The notes under the pieces: generated by a model
Seen by the model: only the letters and a program-made list of their open reading frames with translations
The model's database searches: none
What the model was told of the DNA's origin: nothing
NCBI GenBank assembly: GCA_022770525.1
Contig: JALEHN010000119.1
Location: 1-64,000, forward strand
Origin: Clostridiales bacterium
Lineage (GTDB): Bacteria > Bacillota > Clostridia > Lachnospirales > Lachnospiraceae
Length of the DNA stretch: 64,000 bases
Reading direction: 5' to 3'
Shown: positions 56,401 to 64,000 of the stretch, in pieces
Numbering within the stretch: position 1 is the stretch's first letter
Layout of the letters: each line of letters opens with the position of its first letter
Program-made: the position numbers and the translations under genes

Positions 56401-59042
56401 GTATTAAAGTCAAAGAACAGGTAAAAAATCTGGCGGCAAAATGTTTAAAAATATTTAAAAGTCCGGGAATTCAGAAAAACAGATACTATATTCTGGCTTT
56501 CATCATCCCGTTGATGACAATGATGATTGCCGATATAGCTATGGGCGTTTACCCGTTTGGTCAAAGGTCTGTATTGATTATTGATTCATTTCATCAATAT
56601 GCGCCATTTTTTTCAGAGTTTTACGATAAGATTGTCAATGGCGGAAGTTTATTGTATTCATGGAACGGTGGCCTTGGTATTAATTTCTGGGCGATTACCG
56701 CTTATTATTTGTCCAGCCCGCTGAATTTTCTCATACTTTTCTTTCCGAGAAAATATTTAATTGAAGTTTTTACGCTGATTATTATGCTTAAAGTATCATT
56801 TTCAGGTTTAAGCTTTTCATGGTATATCAGTAAACATTATAAAAAATACGATGTTACGATTGTTTATTTCAGCGTGTTTTATGCCCTCAGCGGATGGGCT
56901 GTCGGTTATAACTGGAATATTATGTGGCTTGATTGCATGGCGCTTCTTCCGGCAGTGATTCTTGGACTTGAAAGGCTTGTCAAAGAAGGCCGGGGACTCA
57001 TGTATGCCATAGCACTTGGTATGTGCATTATTTGTAATTATTACATATCTATTATGATATGTGTGTTTTTGGTGATTTACTTTTTTGTGCTGTTTTTTCA
57101 GAAAAGAAAAAAGAGCATTCGTTTATTTTTAAAACGGGGATTTGGTTTTGCGGGTTATTCGGCGCTTGCCGGCGGTCTTAGTGCAGTCATGGTTCTTCCG
57201 GCAATGTTTGCGCTTTTAAAAACCCATTCGGCTGAAGCATCTTTTCCGGATACGATTAAGTTTTATGAAAACTTTTTTGATATTTTAAGCCAGCATATGG
57301 CATTTGTGGAGCCGACGGATCTTAGCGGTATGCCAAATATGTACTGCGGTGTTTTTGCCATGATGTGTTTTGTTTTGTATATTTTCAGGAAAAAGACACC
57401 TTTGAGATATAAATTATCAAAAATTGCGCTGATTGTATTTTTTGTATTCAGCTGCAATGTCAATGTTCTGGATTTTATATGGCATGGCTTTCATTATCCC
57501 AACAGCCTGCCAAACCGGTTTACGTTTATTTATATTTTTCTGCTTCTGACAATGTGTTATGAAGTTTTTCTGACACTGGATAAATATAACATGATGCAGC
57601 TGTTTGCCGCATTTATTATAAGTATGGCATTTACCGCCGCGGCTTATATATTCGGTCAGGAAAAAAAGGAAATGTATGTTTATATTATTACATTTGTGCT
57701 GCTCTGGATATATTTTATTGCGTGTGTCTATTATAAATATTATAAAAAACGAAGGGGCATTTTAAAACTTATCTTTTGCGGATTATTTGTAGCTGAAGCT
57801 TTAGCCAACGGCGTTTACGGGCTTTTAATGAACGGAACTGTAAACCGGACAAATTATAACGAAGACCTGACTGCCGCTGCCGCCATCAGGGAGGTCATAG
57901 GGGATAACGGGTCTGATGAACTTGGCCGAACGGAAATTGATAAATTTAACGGAAGAAATAATGCGATGTGGCTCGGTTTTAAAAGTGTTTCGATGTTTTC
58001 TTCGACACTCAGTGACAGCCTTGATGAGCTTATGGATCACATGGGATTTTTCGCGGCGGTCAATAAATTCAGTTATGAGTGTTCAACGCGGCTGACAGAT
58101 AATATTCTTGGTGTTAAGTATCTGATGAGTGAAAAACAGAAAGAAAGTATCCGGGGATTTACCTATTTGCAGCAGACAGATATAAATCATCTTTATGTAA
58201 ACCCTGATGCCCTTTCTGTCGGATTTATGGTGAAGCCGTCATATGCTTTCTGGAATACGGACAGTAATTATCCGTGGGAAGTGCTCAATGATTTTGTGAA
58301 GAAGGCAGCCGGTATTGATGAAAATATTTTTGATGAAGAATATATTGTCGGTGAACCGGAATCAATTGGAGGCACCATAACAAAGAAAGAGGGATACAAA
58401 TATCATTTTTCGGAAGATGAATCAGAAAGTGTGCATAAAGCGGTCTATAAAATTTCTCTCAGTTCTTTAAAAGACAGGTATATTTACTATACAGCGCCGC
58501 ATATGGAAAAACTGACGGTGGAAATTAACGGAGAATCCAGGAACTATTCGGACACGAGAGGACATATTGTTGATTTTGGCCGGTGCGGACCTGAGGATGA
58601 GATTACACTGACGTTTATACTTGATAAAGATTACAGTTCAGCGGATATAACGCTTGCAATGTTTTGTACGAACGAGGCTGTCTATACACAGACTATGGAA
58701 ATTCTTTCGAAGAATCAGTTTGTTGTGGAAAGATATACGGATACATCGGTTCAGGGATATGTTGATGCTGATGAAGATGGTATTATGTTTACTTCTATTC
58801 CTTATGACAGCGGCTGGACAGTTTATGTTGATGGTAAGAAAGAAGAAGTTTTGTCATTAAACGAAAGTCTGATGTACCTTGAATTATCAGCGGGTCACCA
58901 CGAAATTCAGATGTCATTTATGCCTTCGGGGTTTAAAACAGGCTTTATCATATCGTCAGGATGTCTGTTCATTTTGATTGTTTTATTTTTCAGGATGCAA
59001 AAAAAGAAGATCAATATGCCCAAAAAGCGCCAAAGAAGTTAA
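56397..59042 (+). CDS. YfhO-like large membrane protein (GT-C type)
   Basis: An 881-residue protein with about a dozen membrane helices and a C-terminal extracytoplasmic domain ending in another helix (TGFIISSGCLFILIVLFF). The N-terminal block DSFHQYAPFFSEFYDKI, with LLYSWNGGLGINFW, is characteristic of the YfhO family, GT-C-like proteins implicated in glycosylating surface polymers such as lipoteichoic acid. The start is a TTG overlapping the shikimate kinase-like stop, with GGAGAG 9 bases upstream. Confidence 0.85.
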   Translation: MSIKVKEQVKNLAAKCLKIFKSPGIQKNRYYILAFIIPLMTMMIADIAMGVYPFGQRSVLIIDSFHQYAPFFSEFYDKIVNGGSLLYSWNGGLGINFWAITAYYLSSPLNFLILFFPRKYLIEVFTLIIMLKVSFSGLSFSWYISKHYKKYDVTIVYFSVFYALSGWAVGYNWNIMWLDCMALLPAVILGLERLVKEGRGLMYAIALGMCIICNYYISIMICVFLVIYFFVLFFQKRKKSIRLFLKRGFGFAGYSALAGGLSAVMVLPAMFALLKTHSAEASFPDTIKFYENFFDILSQHMAFVEPTDLSGMPNMYCGVFAMMCFVLYIFRKKTPLRYKLSKIALIVFFVFSCNVNVLDFIWHGFHYPNSLPNRFTFIYIFLLLTMCYEVFLTLDKYNMMQLFAAFIISMAFTAAAYIFGQEKKEMYVYIITFVLLWIYFIACVYYKYYKKRRGILKLIFCGLFVAEALANGVYGLLMNGTVNRTNYNEDLTAAAAIREVIGDNGSDELGRTEIDKFNGRNNAMWLGFKSVSMFSSTLSDSLDELMDHMGFFAAVNKFSYECSTRLTDNILGVKYLMSEKQKESIRGFTYLQQTDINHLYVNPDALSVGFMVKPSYAFWNTDSNYPWEVLNDFVKKAAGIDENIFDEEYIVGEPESIGGTITKKEGYKYHFSEDESESVHKAVYKISLSSLKDRYIYYTAPHMEKLTVEINGESRNYSDTRGHIVDFGRCGPEDEITLTFILDKDYSSADITLAMFCTNEAVYTQTMEILSKNQFVVERYTDTSVQGYVDADEDGIMFTSIPYDSGWTVYVDGKKEEVLSLNESLMYLELSAGHHEIQMSFMPSGFKTGFIISSGCLFILIVLFFRMQKKKINMPKKRQRS

Positions 59043-59080
59043 GAAAACAGAAATATATTTAATGAAAAATTAAAATCTGA

Positions 59081-59108
59081 TTTACAAATGAATGAGATGT
59101 GTTATACT
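59081..59108 (+). promoter_or_regulatory. Promoter of murA
   Basis: -35 TTTACA (59081-59086), 16-base spacer, -10 TATACT (59103-59108). Confidence 0.65.
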
Positions 59109-59212
59109 AATAACAGTTATCGTGAACAAGTTGTGCGTTTGCGATGGGATAGACATTTAGAGATCAGACGATATTTGTAAATCGTAATTTGGATAAAATT
59201 AAGAGGTGTGTC

Positions 59213-60505
59213 ATGGATCAATATATAATTAAAGGCGGCAATCCGCTGGTTGGCGAAGTCACAATCGGCGGTGCTAAAAATGCTGCACTTGGTATTCTTG
59301 CAGCAGCCGTTATGGCGGATCAGACAGTGACTATAGAAAATTTACCCAATGTCAGGGATATCAATGTTTTACTGCAGGCTATTGCTTCAATTGGCGGTGA
59401 GATTGACCGTGTTAATGAAAATGTAGTGAGAATCAATGCGAAGGGTGTTCGCCCGACAAGTGTTGATGATGTATTTATCAGAAAAATCAGAGCATCCTAT
59501 TATCTGCTCGGCGCATGTCTCGGTAAGTACAAACATGCTGAAGTTGCGCTTCCGGGCGGATGCAATATCGGAAGCCGTCCGATCGACCAGCATTTGAAAG
59601 GTTTTCGTGCACTGGGTGCGGATGTGCGGATTGAAGGCGGCATGATTATTGCAGATGCGCAGAAGTTAAGAGGCGCACATATTTATTTTGACGTTGTTAC
59701 TGTTGGCGCTACGATTAATGTTATGCTTGCAGCGGCACTGGCGGAAGGCTATACAATCCTTGAAAATGCCGCAAAGGAACCGCATATTGTCGATGTTGCG
59801 AACTTTTTGAACAGCATGGGCGCCAATATTAAAGGCGCGGGTACGGATGTGATCCGTATCAGAGGTGTTCAGAGTTTAAAAGGTACAGAATATGCGATTA
59901 TTCCTGACCAGATTGAGGCTGGTACATTTATGTGTGCTGCCGTGGCAACAAAGGGTGATGTGACTGTTAAGAATGTGATTCCGAAACATTTGGAATCGAT
60001 CACAGCGAAGCTTTTGGAAATGGGCGCACAGATTGAAGAATTTGATGATGCTGTCCGTGTTGTTGCCACAAAACGGTGCAAACCGACAAATATTAAGACA
60101 CTGCCGTATCCGGGCTTCCCGACAGATATGCAGCCGCAGGCGGCTGTGACTCTGGCACTTTCAGACGGCACAAGCATTGTGACTGAAAGTATTTTTGAAA
60201 ACCGTTTTAAGTATGTGGATGAACTGGCCCGTATGGGAGCAAACATAAAGGTTGAAGGAAATACAGCAGTGATTTCCGGTATTTCCGGTTTTAAAGGCGC
60301 AAATATCAGTGCGCCGGATTTAAGAGCCGGTGCCGCCCTTGTCATTGCCGGTCTTGCGGCTGAAGGCTATACATGCATTGACGGCATTGAATATATTCAC
60401 AGAGGCTATGAAGATTTTGAAGGTAAGCTTCAAAGTCTTGGCGGAATGATCGAGAAAGTGGATAATGACAAAGATATCCAGAAATTTAAATTGAAAATAG
60501 GTTGA
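59213..60505 (+). CDS. murA: UDP-N-acetylglucosamine 1-carboxyvinyltransferase
   Basis: A 430-residue enzyme of the first committed step of peptidoglycan synthesis, adding enolpyruvate from PEP to UDP-GlcNAc. GGAKNAALGILAAAV holds the PEP-binding Lys-Asn, and PGGCNIGSRPIDQH holds the catalytic Cys that fosfomycin alkylates, so the enzyme should be fosfomycin-sensitive. ATG 59213 follows AGAGGTG; the frame extends upstream without conservation. Confidence 0.96.
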   Translation: MDQYIIKGGNPLVGEVTIGGAKNAALGILAAAVMADQTVTIENLPNVRDINVLLQAIASIGGEIDRVNENVVRINAKGVRPTSVDDVFIRKIRASYYLLGACLGKYKHAEVALPGGCNIGSRPIDQHLKGFRALGADVRIEGGMIIADAQKLRGAHIYFDVVTVGATINVMLAAALAEGYTILENAAKEPHIVDVANFLNSMGANIKGAGTDVIRIRGVQSLKGTEYAIIPDQIEAGTFMCAAVATKGDVTVKNVIPKHLESITAKLLEMGAQIEEFDDAVRVVATKRCKPTNIKTLPYPGFPTDMQPQAAVTLALSDGTSIVTESIFENRFKYVDELARMGANIKVEGNTAVISGISGFKGANISAPDLRAGAALVIAGLAAEGYTCIDGIEYIHRGYEDFEGKLQSLGGMIEKVDNDKDIQKFKLKIG

Positions 60506-60530
60506 TTTAACATGAAGTATAGTATATAAT
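60502..60530 (+). promoter_or_regulatory. Promoter of the metK leader
   Basis: -35 TTGATT (60502-60507), 17-base spacer, -10 TATAAT (60525-60530). The -35 box contains the murA stop codon. Confidence 0.82.
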
Positions 60531-60562
60531 CAGACATACAGCTATATAACAGAAGAATGATT

Positions 60563-60660
60563 CTCTTATTCAGAGCAATGGAGACCAAGGATCGATGAAA
60601 TTGCGGCAACCCCTGTTAAGGAAGGTGCCAACCTGAGCGATATATATCGAACAATAAGAG
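60563..60660 (+). promoter_or_regulatory. SAM-I riboswitch (S-box) upstream of metK
   Basis: P1 stem CTCTTATT (60563) / AATAAGAG (60653-60660) encloses the S-box core: GATCGATGAAATTGCGGCAACC and GGAAGGTGCCAACCTG. It should bind S-adenosylmethionine and, through the terminator that follows, shut off metK when SAM is plentiful. Confidence 0.95.
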
Positions 60661-60676
60661 GATTTGATATGCTATC

Positions 60677-60705
60677 AAGTCCGCTTTTTTGCGGACTTTT
60701 CTTTT
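60677..60705 (+). terminator. Riboswitch expression-platform terminator
   Basis: AAGTCCGC (60677-60684) pairs with GCGGACTT (60691-60698) followed by TTTTCTTTT. Confidence 0.88.
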
Positions 60706-60760
60706 GACTTTTATTTGACACTGAACCCAATAATAAAAATACGATAAAGGAGAAAAACGA

Positions 60761-61951
60761 ATGGAAAAAAGATTATTTACATCAGAATCTGTGACAGAAG
60801 GTCATCCGGATAAAATGTGTGATGCGATTTCCGATGCGATTCTTGATGCGTTGATGGAAAAAGATCCGATGAGCCGTGTAGCCTGCGAAACATGCACAAC
60901 AACAGGTCTTGTCATGGTTATGGGAGAAATTACAACAAATGCTTACGTGGATATACAGAAAATTGTCAGAGACACAGTCAGCGAAATCGGATATACACGT
61001 GCAAAGTATGGTTTTGACGCAAGCACATGCGGTGTGATTGTTGCTTTGGATGAGCAGTCATCAGATATTGCCATGGGTGTTGATAAAGCTCTTGAAGCAA
61101 AAGAAAATAAGATGAGTGATGAAGAAATTGACGCGATCGGTGCCGGAGACCAGGGTATGATGTTCGGTTATGCGACAGATGAAACAGAAGAATTTATGCC
61201 GTATCCGATTATGCTGGCACATAAGCTGACACGTCAGCTGACAAAAGTCCGTAAAGACGGTACTTTAAAATATTTAAGACCTGACGGCAAATCCCAGGTT
61301 ACCGTTGAGTATGATGAAGAAGGATGTCCTGTGCGTCTTGACGCCGTTGTTTTATCAACACAGCATGATGAAAATGTGACACAGGAACAGATTCATGAAG
61401 ATATTAAAAAATATGTTTTCGATGCTGTACTTCCAAAAGATATGGTTGATGAAAATACGAAGTTTTATATTAACCCTACAGGACGTTTTGTTATCGGCGG
61501 ACCTCATGGCGACAGCGGTCTGACGGGCAGAAAGATTATTGTTGACACCTACGGCGGCTATGCGCGCCACGGCGGCGGTGCTTTTTCAGGAAAGGACTGT
61601 ACAAAGGTAGACCGTTCCGCAGCTTATGCCGCACGCTATGTTGCGAAAAATATTGTAGCGGCCGGTCTTGCCAGAAAGTGTGAAATCCAGCTTTCTTATG
61701 CCATCGGTGTTGCGTGTCCGACATCTGTTATGGTTGATACATTCGGCACAGGTAAGCTTGATGATAACAGACTCGTTGATATTATCAGAGAAAACTTTGA
61801 TTTAAGACCTGCAGGAATTATCAAAATGCTTAATCTGAGACGTCCGATCTACAAACAGACAGCAGCTTACGGTCATTTTGGAAGAAATGATCTTGACCTG
61901 CCGTGGGAAAAACTGGATAAAGCAGAAGATCTTAAGAAATATCTTGACTGA
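60761..61951 (+). CDS. metK: S-adenosylmethionine synthetase
   Basis: A 396-residue enzyme making SAM from methionine and ATP. Signatures [44 protein letters not shown] and [16 protein letters not shown] are intact. AAGGAG 8 bases before ATG. Controlled by the SAM-I riboswitch, giving product feedback. Confidence 0.98.
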   Translation: MEKRLFTSESVTEGHPDKMCDAISDAILDALMEKDPMSRVACETCTTTGLVMVMGEITTNAYVDIQKIVRDTVSEIGYTRAKYGFDASTCGVIVALDEQSSDIAMGVDKALEAKENKMSDEEIDAIGAGDQGMMFGYATDETEEFMPYPIMLAHKLTRQLTKVRKDGTLKYLRPDGKSQVTVEYDEEGCPVRLDAVVLSTQHDENVTQEQIHEDIKKYVFDAVLPKDMVDENTKFYINPTGRFVIGGPHGDSGLTGRKIIVDTYGGYARHGGGAFSGKDCTKVDRSAAYAARYVAKNIVAAGLARKCEIQLSYAIGVACPTSVMVDTFGTGKLDDNRLVDIIRENFDLRPAGIIKMLNLRRPIYKQTAAYGHFGRNDLDLPWEKLDKAEDLKKYLD

Positions 61952-61992
61952 TTACTGATCTTAGTTGAATAGAATTATTGCGGTGAAATACG

Positions 61993-62033
61993 AAAGCATC
62001 CGATGTTTGAAAGAAATGTCGGATGCTTTTTTT
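61993..62033 (+). terminator. Terminator after metK
   Basis: AAAGCATCCGA pairs with TCGGATGCTTT around a 15-base loop and runs into TTTTTTT. Confidence 0.9.
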
Positions 62034-62165
62034 ATGATATAGGAGCGATTTCCTATATCATAAAAAAGCTCCGCGGGGATGCGCACACTTTTGCATAGGA
62101 ATTTTGTCGCTAAAGCGACGCAAAAGCGGCGCAAGAGTTTGCTTCGCAAACTCTTTGTTCTTTTA
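62028..62165. other. Series of further hairpins after metK
   Basis: Three more inverted repeats follow the metK terminator: TTTTTTATGATATAGGA / TCCTATATCATAAAAAA (62028-62067), GTCGCT/AGCGAC (62106-62119) and AAGAGTTTGC/GCAAACTCTT (62133-62155, then T-rich). The first shares its left arm with the metK terminator T tract. No gene is visible in this 319-base gap. Confidence 0.7.
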
Positions 62166-62270
62166 CTTCACTTTTTTGGAGTACTTTACTTATGTGTTAT
62201 ATTTTGGGACTATGAATTTCCTGAAAATATGGTAAGCTAAAAATATAAAGTATACGGGGGCGTTCGGTAT

Positions 62271-62486
62271 TTGGAAAAAGATTTGGAATATTATATGTCA
62301 TTGAATTATTTCAAAGTAGTCATATGGCATGAGAATCTCAAAAAATATCAGGTCATATATCCACAGCTGCCCGGCTGCGTGGGGTGGGCGGATGTTGAAG
62401 AAAACATTGATCTTTTTTCAAAGGCGCTGCTTAGCTGGTGGATTTCGACAGCTCTGTCAGATGATTATGCGATTCCGGAACCGTAG
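62271..62486 (+). CDS. Small HicB-like protein without a HicA partner
   Basis: A 71-residue protein whose layout VIYPQLPGCVGWADVEENIDLFSKALLSWW ... IPEP (residues about 28-71) follows the partial RNase H-like fold of HicB antitoxins (YPDLPGC ... A ... IPEP). No HicA double-stranded-RNA-binding toxin gene lies on either side, and no DNA-binding domain is attached. TTG 62271 is used with GGGGG 10 bases upstream; an ATG at 62295 is the alternative. It may be a solitary, re-purposed domain. Confidence 0.6.
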   Translation: MEKDLEYYMSLNYFKVVIWHENLKKYQVIYPQLPGCVGWADVEENIDLFSKALLSWWISTALSDDYAIPEP

Positions 62487-62529
62487 CCTTTATATAAAAT
62501 CAGCGATGTCCGGAAAACATCGCTTAAAA

Positions 62530-62766
62530 TCAGTGCTTAAACAATTCATTGTAGCTTACATTGTATAGTTTTCTGAGTACTTCCAATTCTGATAATCGGA
62601 TAGGATAAACACCAAGTTCTATTTTAGTGTAGGTCGTTCGGGAGATAGAACAGCCTTCAACCTGCATTTTTGCGGCAACCTGTTCCTGTGTCCAGCGATG
62701 TTCCTGTCTCAATCTTCTTAAATTTAAAGAAAGAATAGGAAGATCCTGTTTTAATTTAATATCCAT
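62530..62766 (-). CDS. XRE-family helix-turn-helix protein
   Basis: A 78-residue single-domain regulator: LNLRRLRQEHRWTQEQVAAKM is the first half of a Cro/C1-type helix-turn-helix, ISRTTYTKIELGVYPIRLSEL the recognition half. It converges with the HicB-like gene and is divergent from clpB. The palindrome 51 bases upstream of its start is a plausible autoregulatory site. Confidence 0.82.
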   Translation of the reverse strand: MDIKLKQDLPILSLNLRRLRQEHRWTQEQVAAKMQVEGCSISRTTYTKIELGVYPIRLSELEVLRKLYNVSYNELFKH

Positions 62767-62816
62767 TTTATTAACTCCAATCCATAATATTATATTGATT
62801 ATAAAAGCAATGTCAG

Positions 62817-62848
62817 ATATATTTGTTCCATATACGGAACAAATATAT
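62817..62848. promoter_or_regulatory. Palindromic operator candidate between XRE gene and clpB
   Basis: ATATATTTGTTCC (62817-62829) and GGAACAAATATAT (62836-62848) are exact complements separated by 6 bases. It lies upstream of the XRE gene and about 50 bases before the clpB -35 box. Two related direct elements GTATAACA / TATAACAT follow the clpB promoter (62930-62948). Confidence 0.6.
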
Positions 62849-62897
62849 GTACAATATTAAAATAAAAAAAGTATTTTTGAAAAAAATAAAAAATGTG

Positions 62898-62926
62898 TTG
62901 ACTTTTTAATTGGAGTCTGTTATATT
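62898..62926 (+). promoter_or_regulatory. Promoter of clpB
   Basis: -35 TTGACT (62898-62903), 17-base spacer, -10 TATATT (62921-62926). The roughly 165-base leader has a possible stem GTTCTCTCA / TGAGGGAAC near 62990-63026. No CIRCE or CtsR heptad repeat is visible. Confidence 0.75.
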
Positions 62927-63096
62927 ACAAGTATAACAAATATAACATCATATGTATCATATATGGTTTAAGATATAAATCCTGTTTTGTTCTCTCATCC
63001 TGCTTCATGATCGGGCTGAGGGAACGATAGGCAGAAAGCTCATTAACTTTCAGGTAATAGGAATTTTATACATATGGAGAGACAGGAGGCTTGGAT

Positions 63097-64000
63097 ATGG
63101 ATTTAAATAAGTATACGCAAAAATCTGTGGAAGCTGTTCAGCTGTGTCAGAAGCTGGCTTATGAATACGGCAACCAGGAGATTGATCAGGAACATTTACT
63201 GTATGCGCTTTTGACGATGGAGGACAGTTTGATTGCAAAGCTCATCGGAAAGATGGAGATTAATGATCAGGGATTTATCTATCAGGCTGAGAAGCTGGTG
63301 GCAAAGCGTGTCAAGGTTTCGGGACAGATACAGGTGTATTTAAGCAATGCACTGAATCAGGCGCTGATTCAGGCGGAAGCAGAAGCAAAGCAGATGGAAG
63401 ATGAATATATATCTGTTGAGCATTTATTCCTTGGTCTGCTTGCAAAGCCGAATCAGGAACTGAAACAGTTATTTAAGAATTTCCAGATTACAAGAGACGG
63501 ATTTCTTAAAGCGTTATCTACTGTCAGAGGTAACCAGAGGGTCACAAGTGATAACCCTGAAGCCACATATGACAGTCTCGCAAAATATGGCGAGAATCTC
63601 GTTGAAAAGGCAAGAAGTCAAAAACTTGATCCGGTCATTGGCCGGGATACTGAAATTCGGAACATTATCCGTATTTTGTCAAGAAAGACGAAGAATAATC
63701 CTGTTTTGATCGGTGAACCGGGTGTTGGTAAAACAGCTGTCATCGAGGGGTTGGCCCAGCGTATTGTACGGGGGGATGTGCCGGAAGGACTTAGAGACAA
63801 ACAGATTTTTTCACTGGATATGGGTGCTCTTGTTGCAGGAGCAAAATACAGAGGTGAATTCGAGGAACGTCTGAAAGCTGTTCTGGAAGAAGTAAAGAAA
63901 AGCGAAGGTCAGATTATCCTGTTTGTTGATGAACTTCATCTGATTGTCGGAGCAGGCAAGACAGACGGCGCGATGGATGCCGGAAATATGCTGAAGCCTA
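63097..64000 (+). CDS. clpB: ATP-dependent chaperone ClpB (5' part, cut by window end)
   Basis: The first 301 residues of an open frame that continues past the window. An N-terminal Clp repeat domain ([33 protein letters not shown]-like) is followed by nucleotide-binding domain 1 with Walker [14 protein letters not shown] and Walker [15 protein letters not shown]. The start matches ClpB ([10 protein letters not shown]) rather than ClpC, but the diagnostic middle domain is outside the window. AGGAGG 7 bases before ATG. ClpB disaggregates heat-damaged proteins together with DnaK. Confidence 0.92.
   Translation, partial: MDLNKYTQKSVEAVQLCQKLAYEYGNQEIDQEHLLYALLTMEDSLIAKLIGKMEINDQGFIYQAEKLVAKRVKVSGQIQVYLSNALNQALIQAEAEAKQMEDEYISVEHLFLGLLAKPNQELKQLFKNFQITRDGFLKALSTVRGNQRVTSDNPEATYDSLAKYGENLVEKARSQKLDPVIGRDTEIRNIIRILSRKTKNNPVLIGEPGVGKTAVIEGLAQRIVRGDVPEGLRDKQIFSLDMGALVAGAKYRGEFEERLKAVLEEVKKSEGQIILFVDELHLIVGAGKTDGAMDAGNMLKP

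Noticed and set aside
62927-63096. CIRCE or CtsR operator for clpB
   Set aside because: Neither TTAGCACTC-N9-GAGTGCTAA nor GGTCAAA direct repeats occur; only short TATAACA repeats are seen.

Overview
The window is the chromosomal replication-origin region of a low-to-mid GC Gram-positive bacterium of the class Clostridia, most likely a Lachnospiraceae member. Three things point there: the order dnaA-dnaN-yaaA-recF-gyrB-gyrA on the minus strand facing rpmH-rnpA-yidD-yidC-jag-mnmE-mnmG-rsmG on the plus strand; a gene I recall as the Lachnospiraceae-type DUF3881 family next to serS; and many GGAGG-type ribosome binding sites, sigma-A-like promoters and some TTG/GTG starts. The genus cannot be fixed from this sequence.

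Layout. 1-6.4 kb: tRNA-Arg, a PRTase-like protein, a DEDDh exonuclease and a lipid kinase, a D,D-carboxypeptidase, trmB, a predicted 47-residue protein and tRNA-Lys. 6.4-13.2 kb: a sensing/transport island made of an orphan solute-binding lipoprotein overlapping a YesM-type histidine kinase, an MFS transporter, and a divergent YesN-type response regulator. 13.7-15.1 kb: a ClC-family channel. 15.1-21.2 kb: a LacI regulator and a carbohydrate ABC importer (binding protein plus two permeases, no ATPase) with malQ, driven by a promoter followed by a palindromic operator. 21.5-31 kb: the replication initiation cluster. It holds two groups of DnaA boxes, upstream of dnaA and between dnaA and dnaN; the second group has a recognisable unwinding module (box, GC spacer, DnaA-trio-like repeats, AT-rich DNA). 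31-38.3 kb: ribosomal protein L34, RNase P protein, membrane insertase and tRNA/rRNA modification genes. 38.4-41.5 kb: parB and parA with three perfect parS sites, and between two of them a decayed group II intron reverse transcriptase. 41.6-64 kb: argS, serS, a degenerate alpha/beta-hydrolase, a polysaccharide deacetylase, endonuclease IV, a sulfhydrylase-type PLP enzyme, two tandem CBS-type family II pyrophosphatases, a flavin reductase, DNA polymerase IV, a shikimate kinase-like gene, a YfhO-like membrane protein, murA, a SAM-I riboswitch with metK, a HicB-like orphan, an XRE regulator and the 5' part of clpB, which is cut by the window edge.

Most genes are oriented away from dnaA on both sides, so they are co-directional with replication. 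The main exceptions are parAB and argS on the right and the first genes, the response regulator and the ClC gene on the left.

The least explained structure is non-coding. At least eight intergenic loci carry short degenerate tandem arrays, each with its own unit. Several start at or inside the stop codon of the preceding gene, and ParB carries a coding counterpart. A separate dispersed repeat family (core TTCAGAGCCAGGC) recurs in intergenic gaps, in two places as an inverted pair. The most system-like coding island is the orphan binding protein / histidine kinase / MFS / response regulator group at 6.4-13.2 kb.
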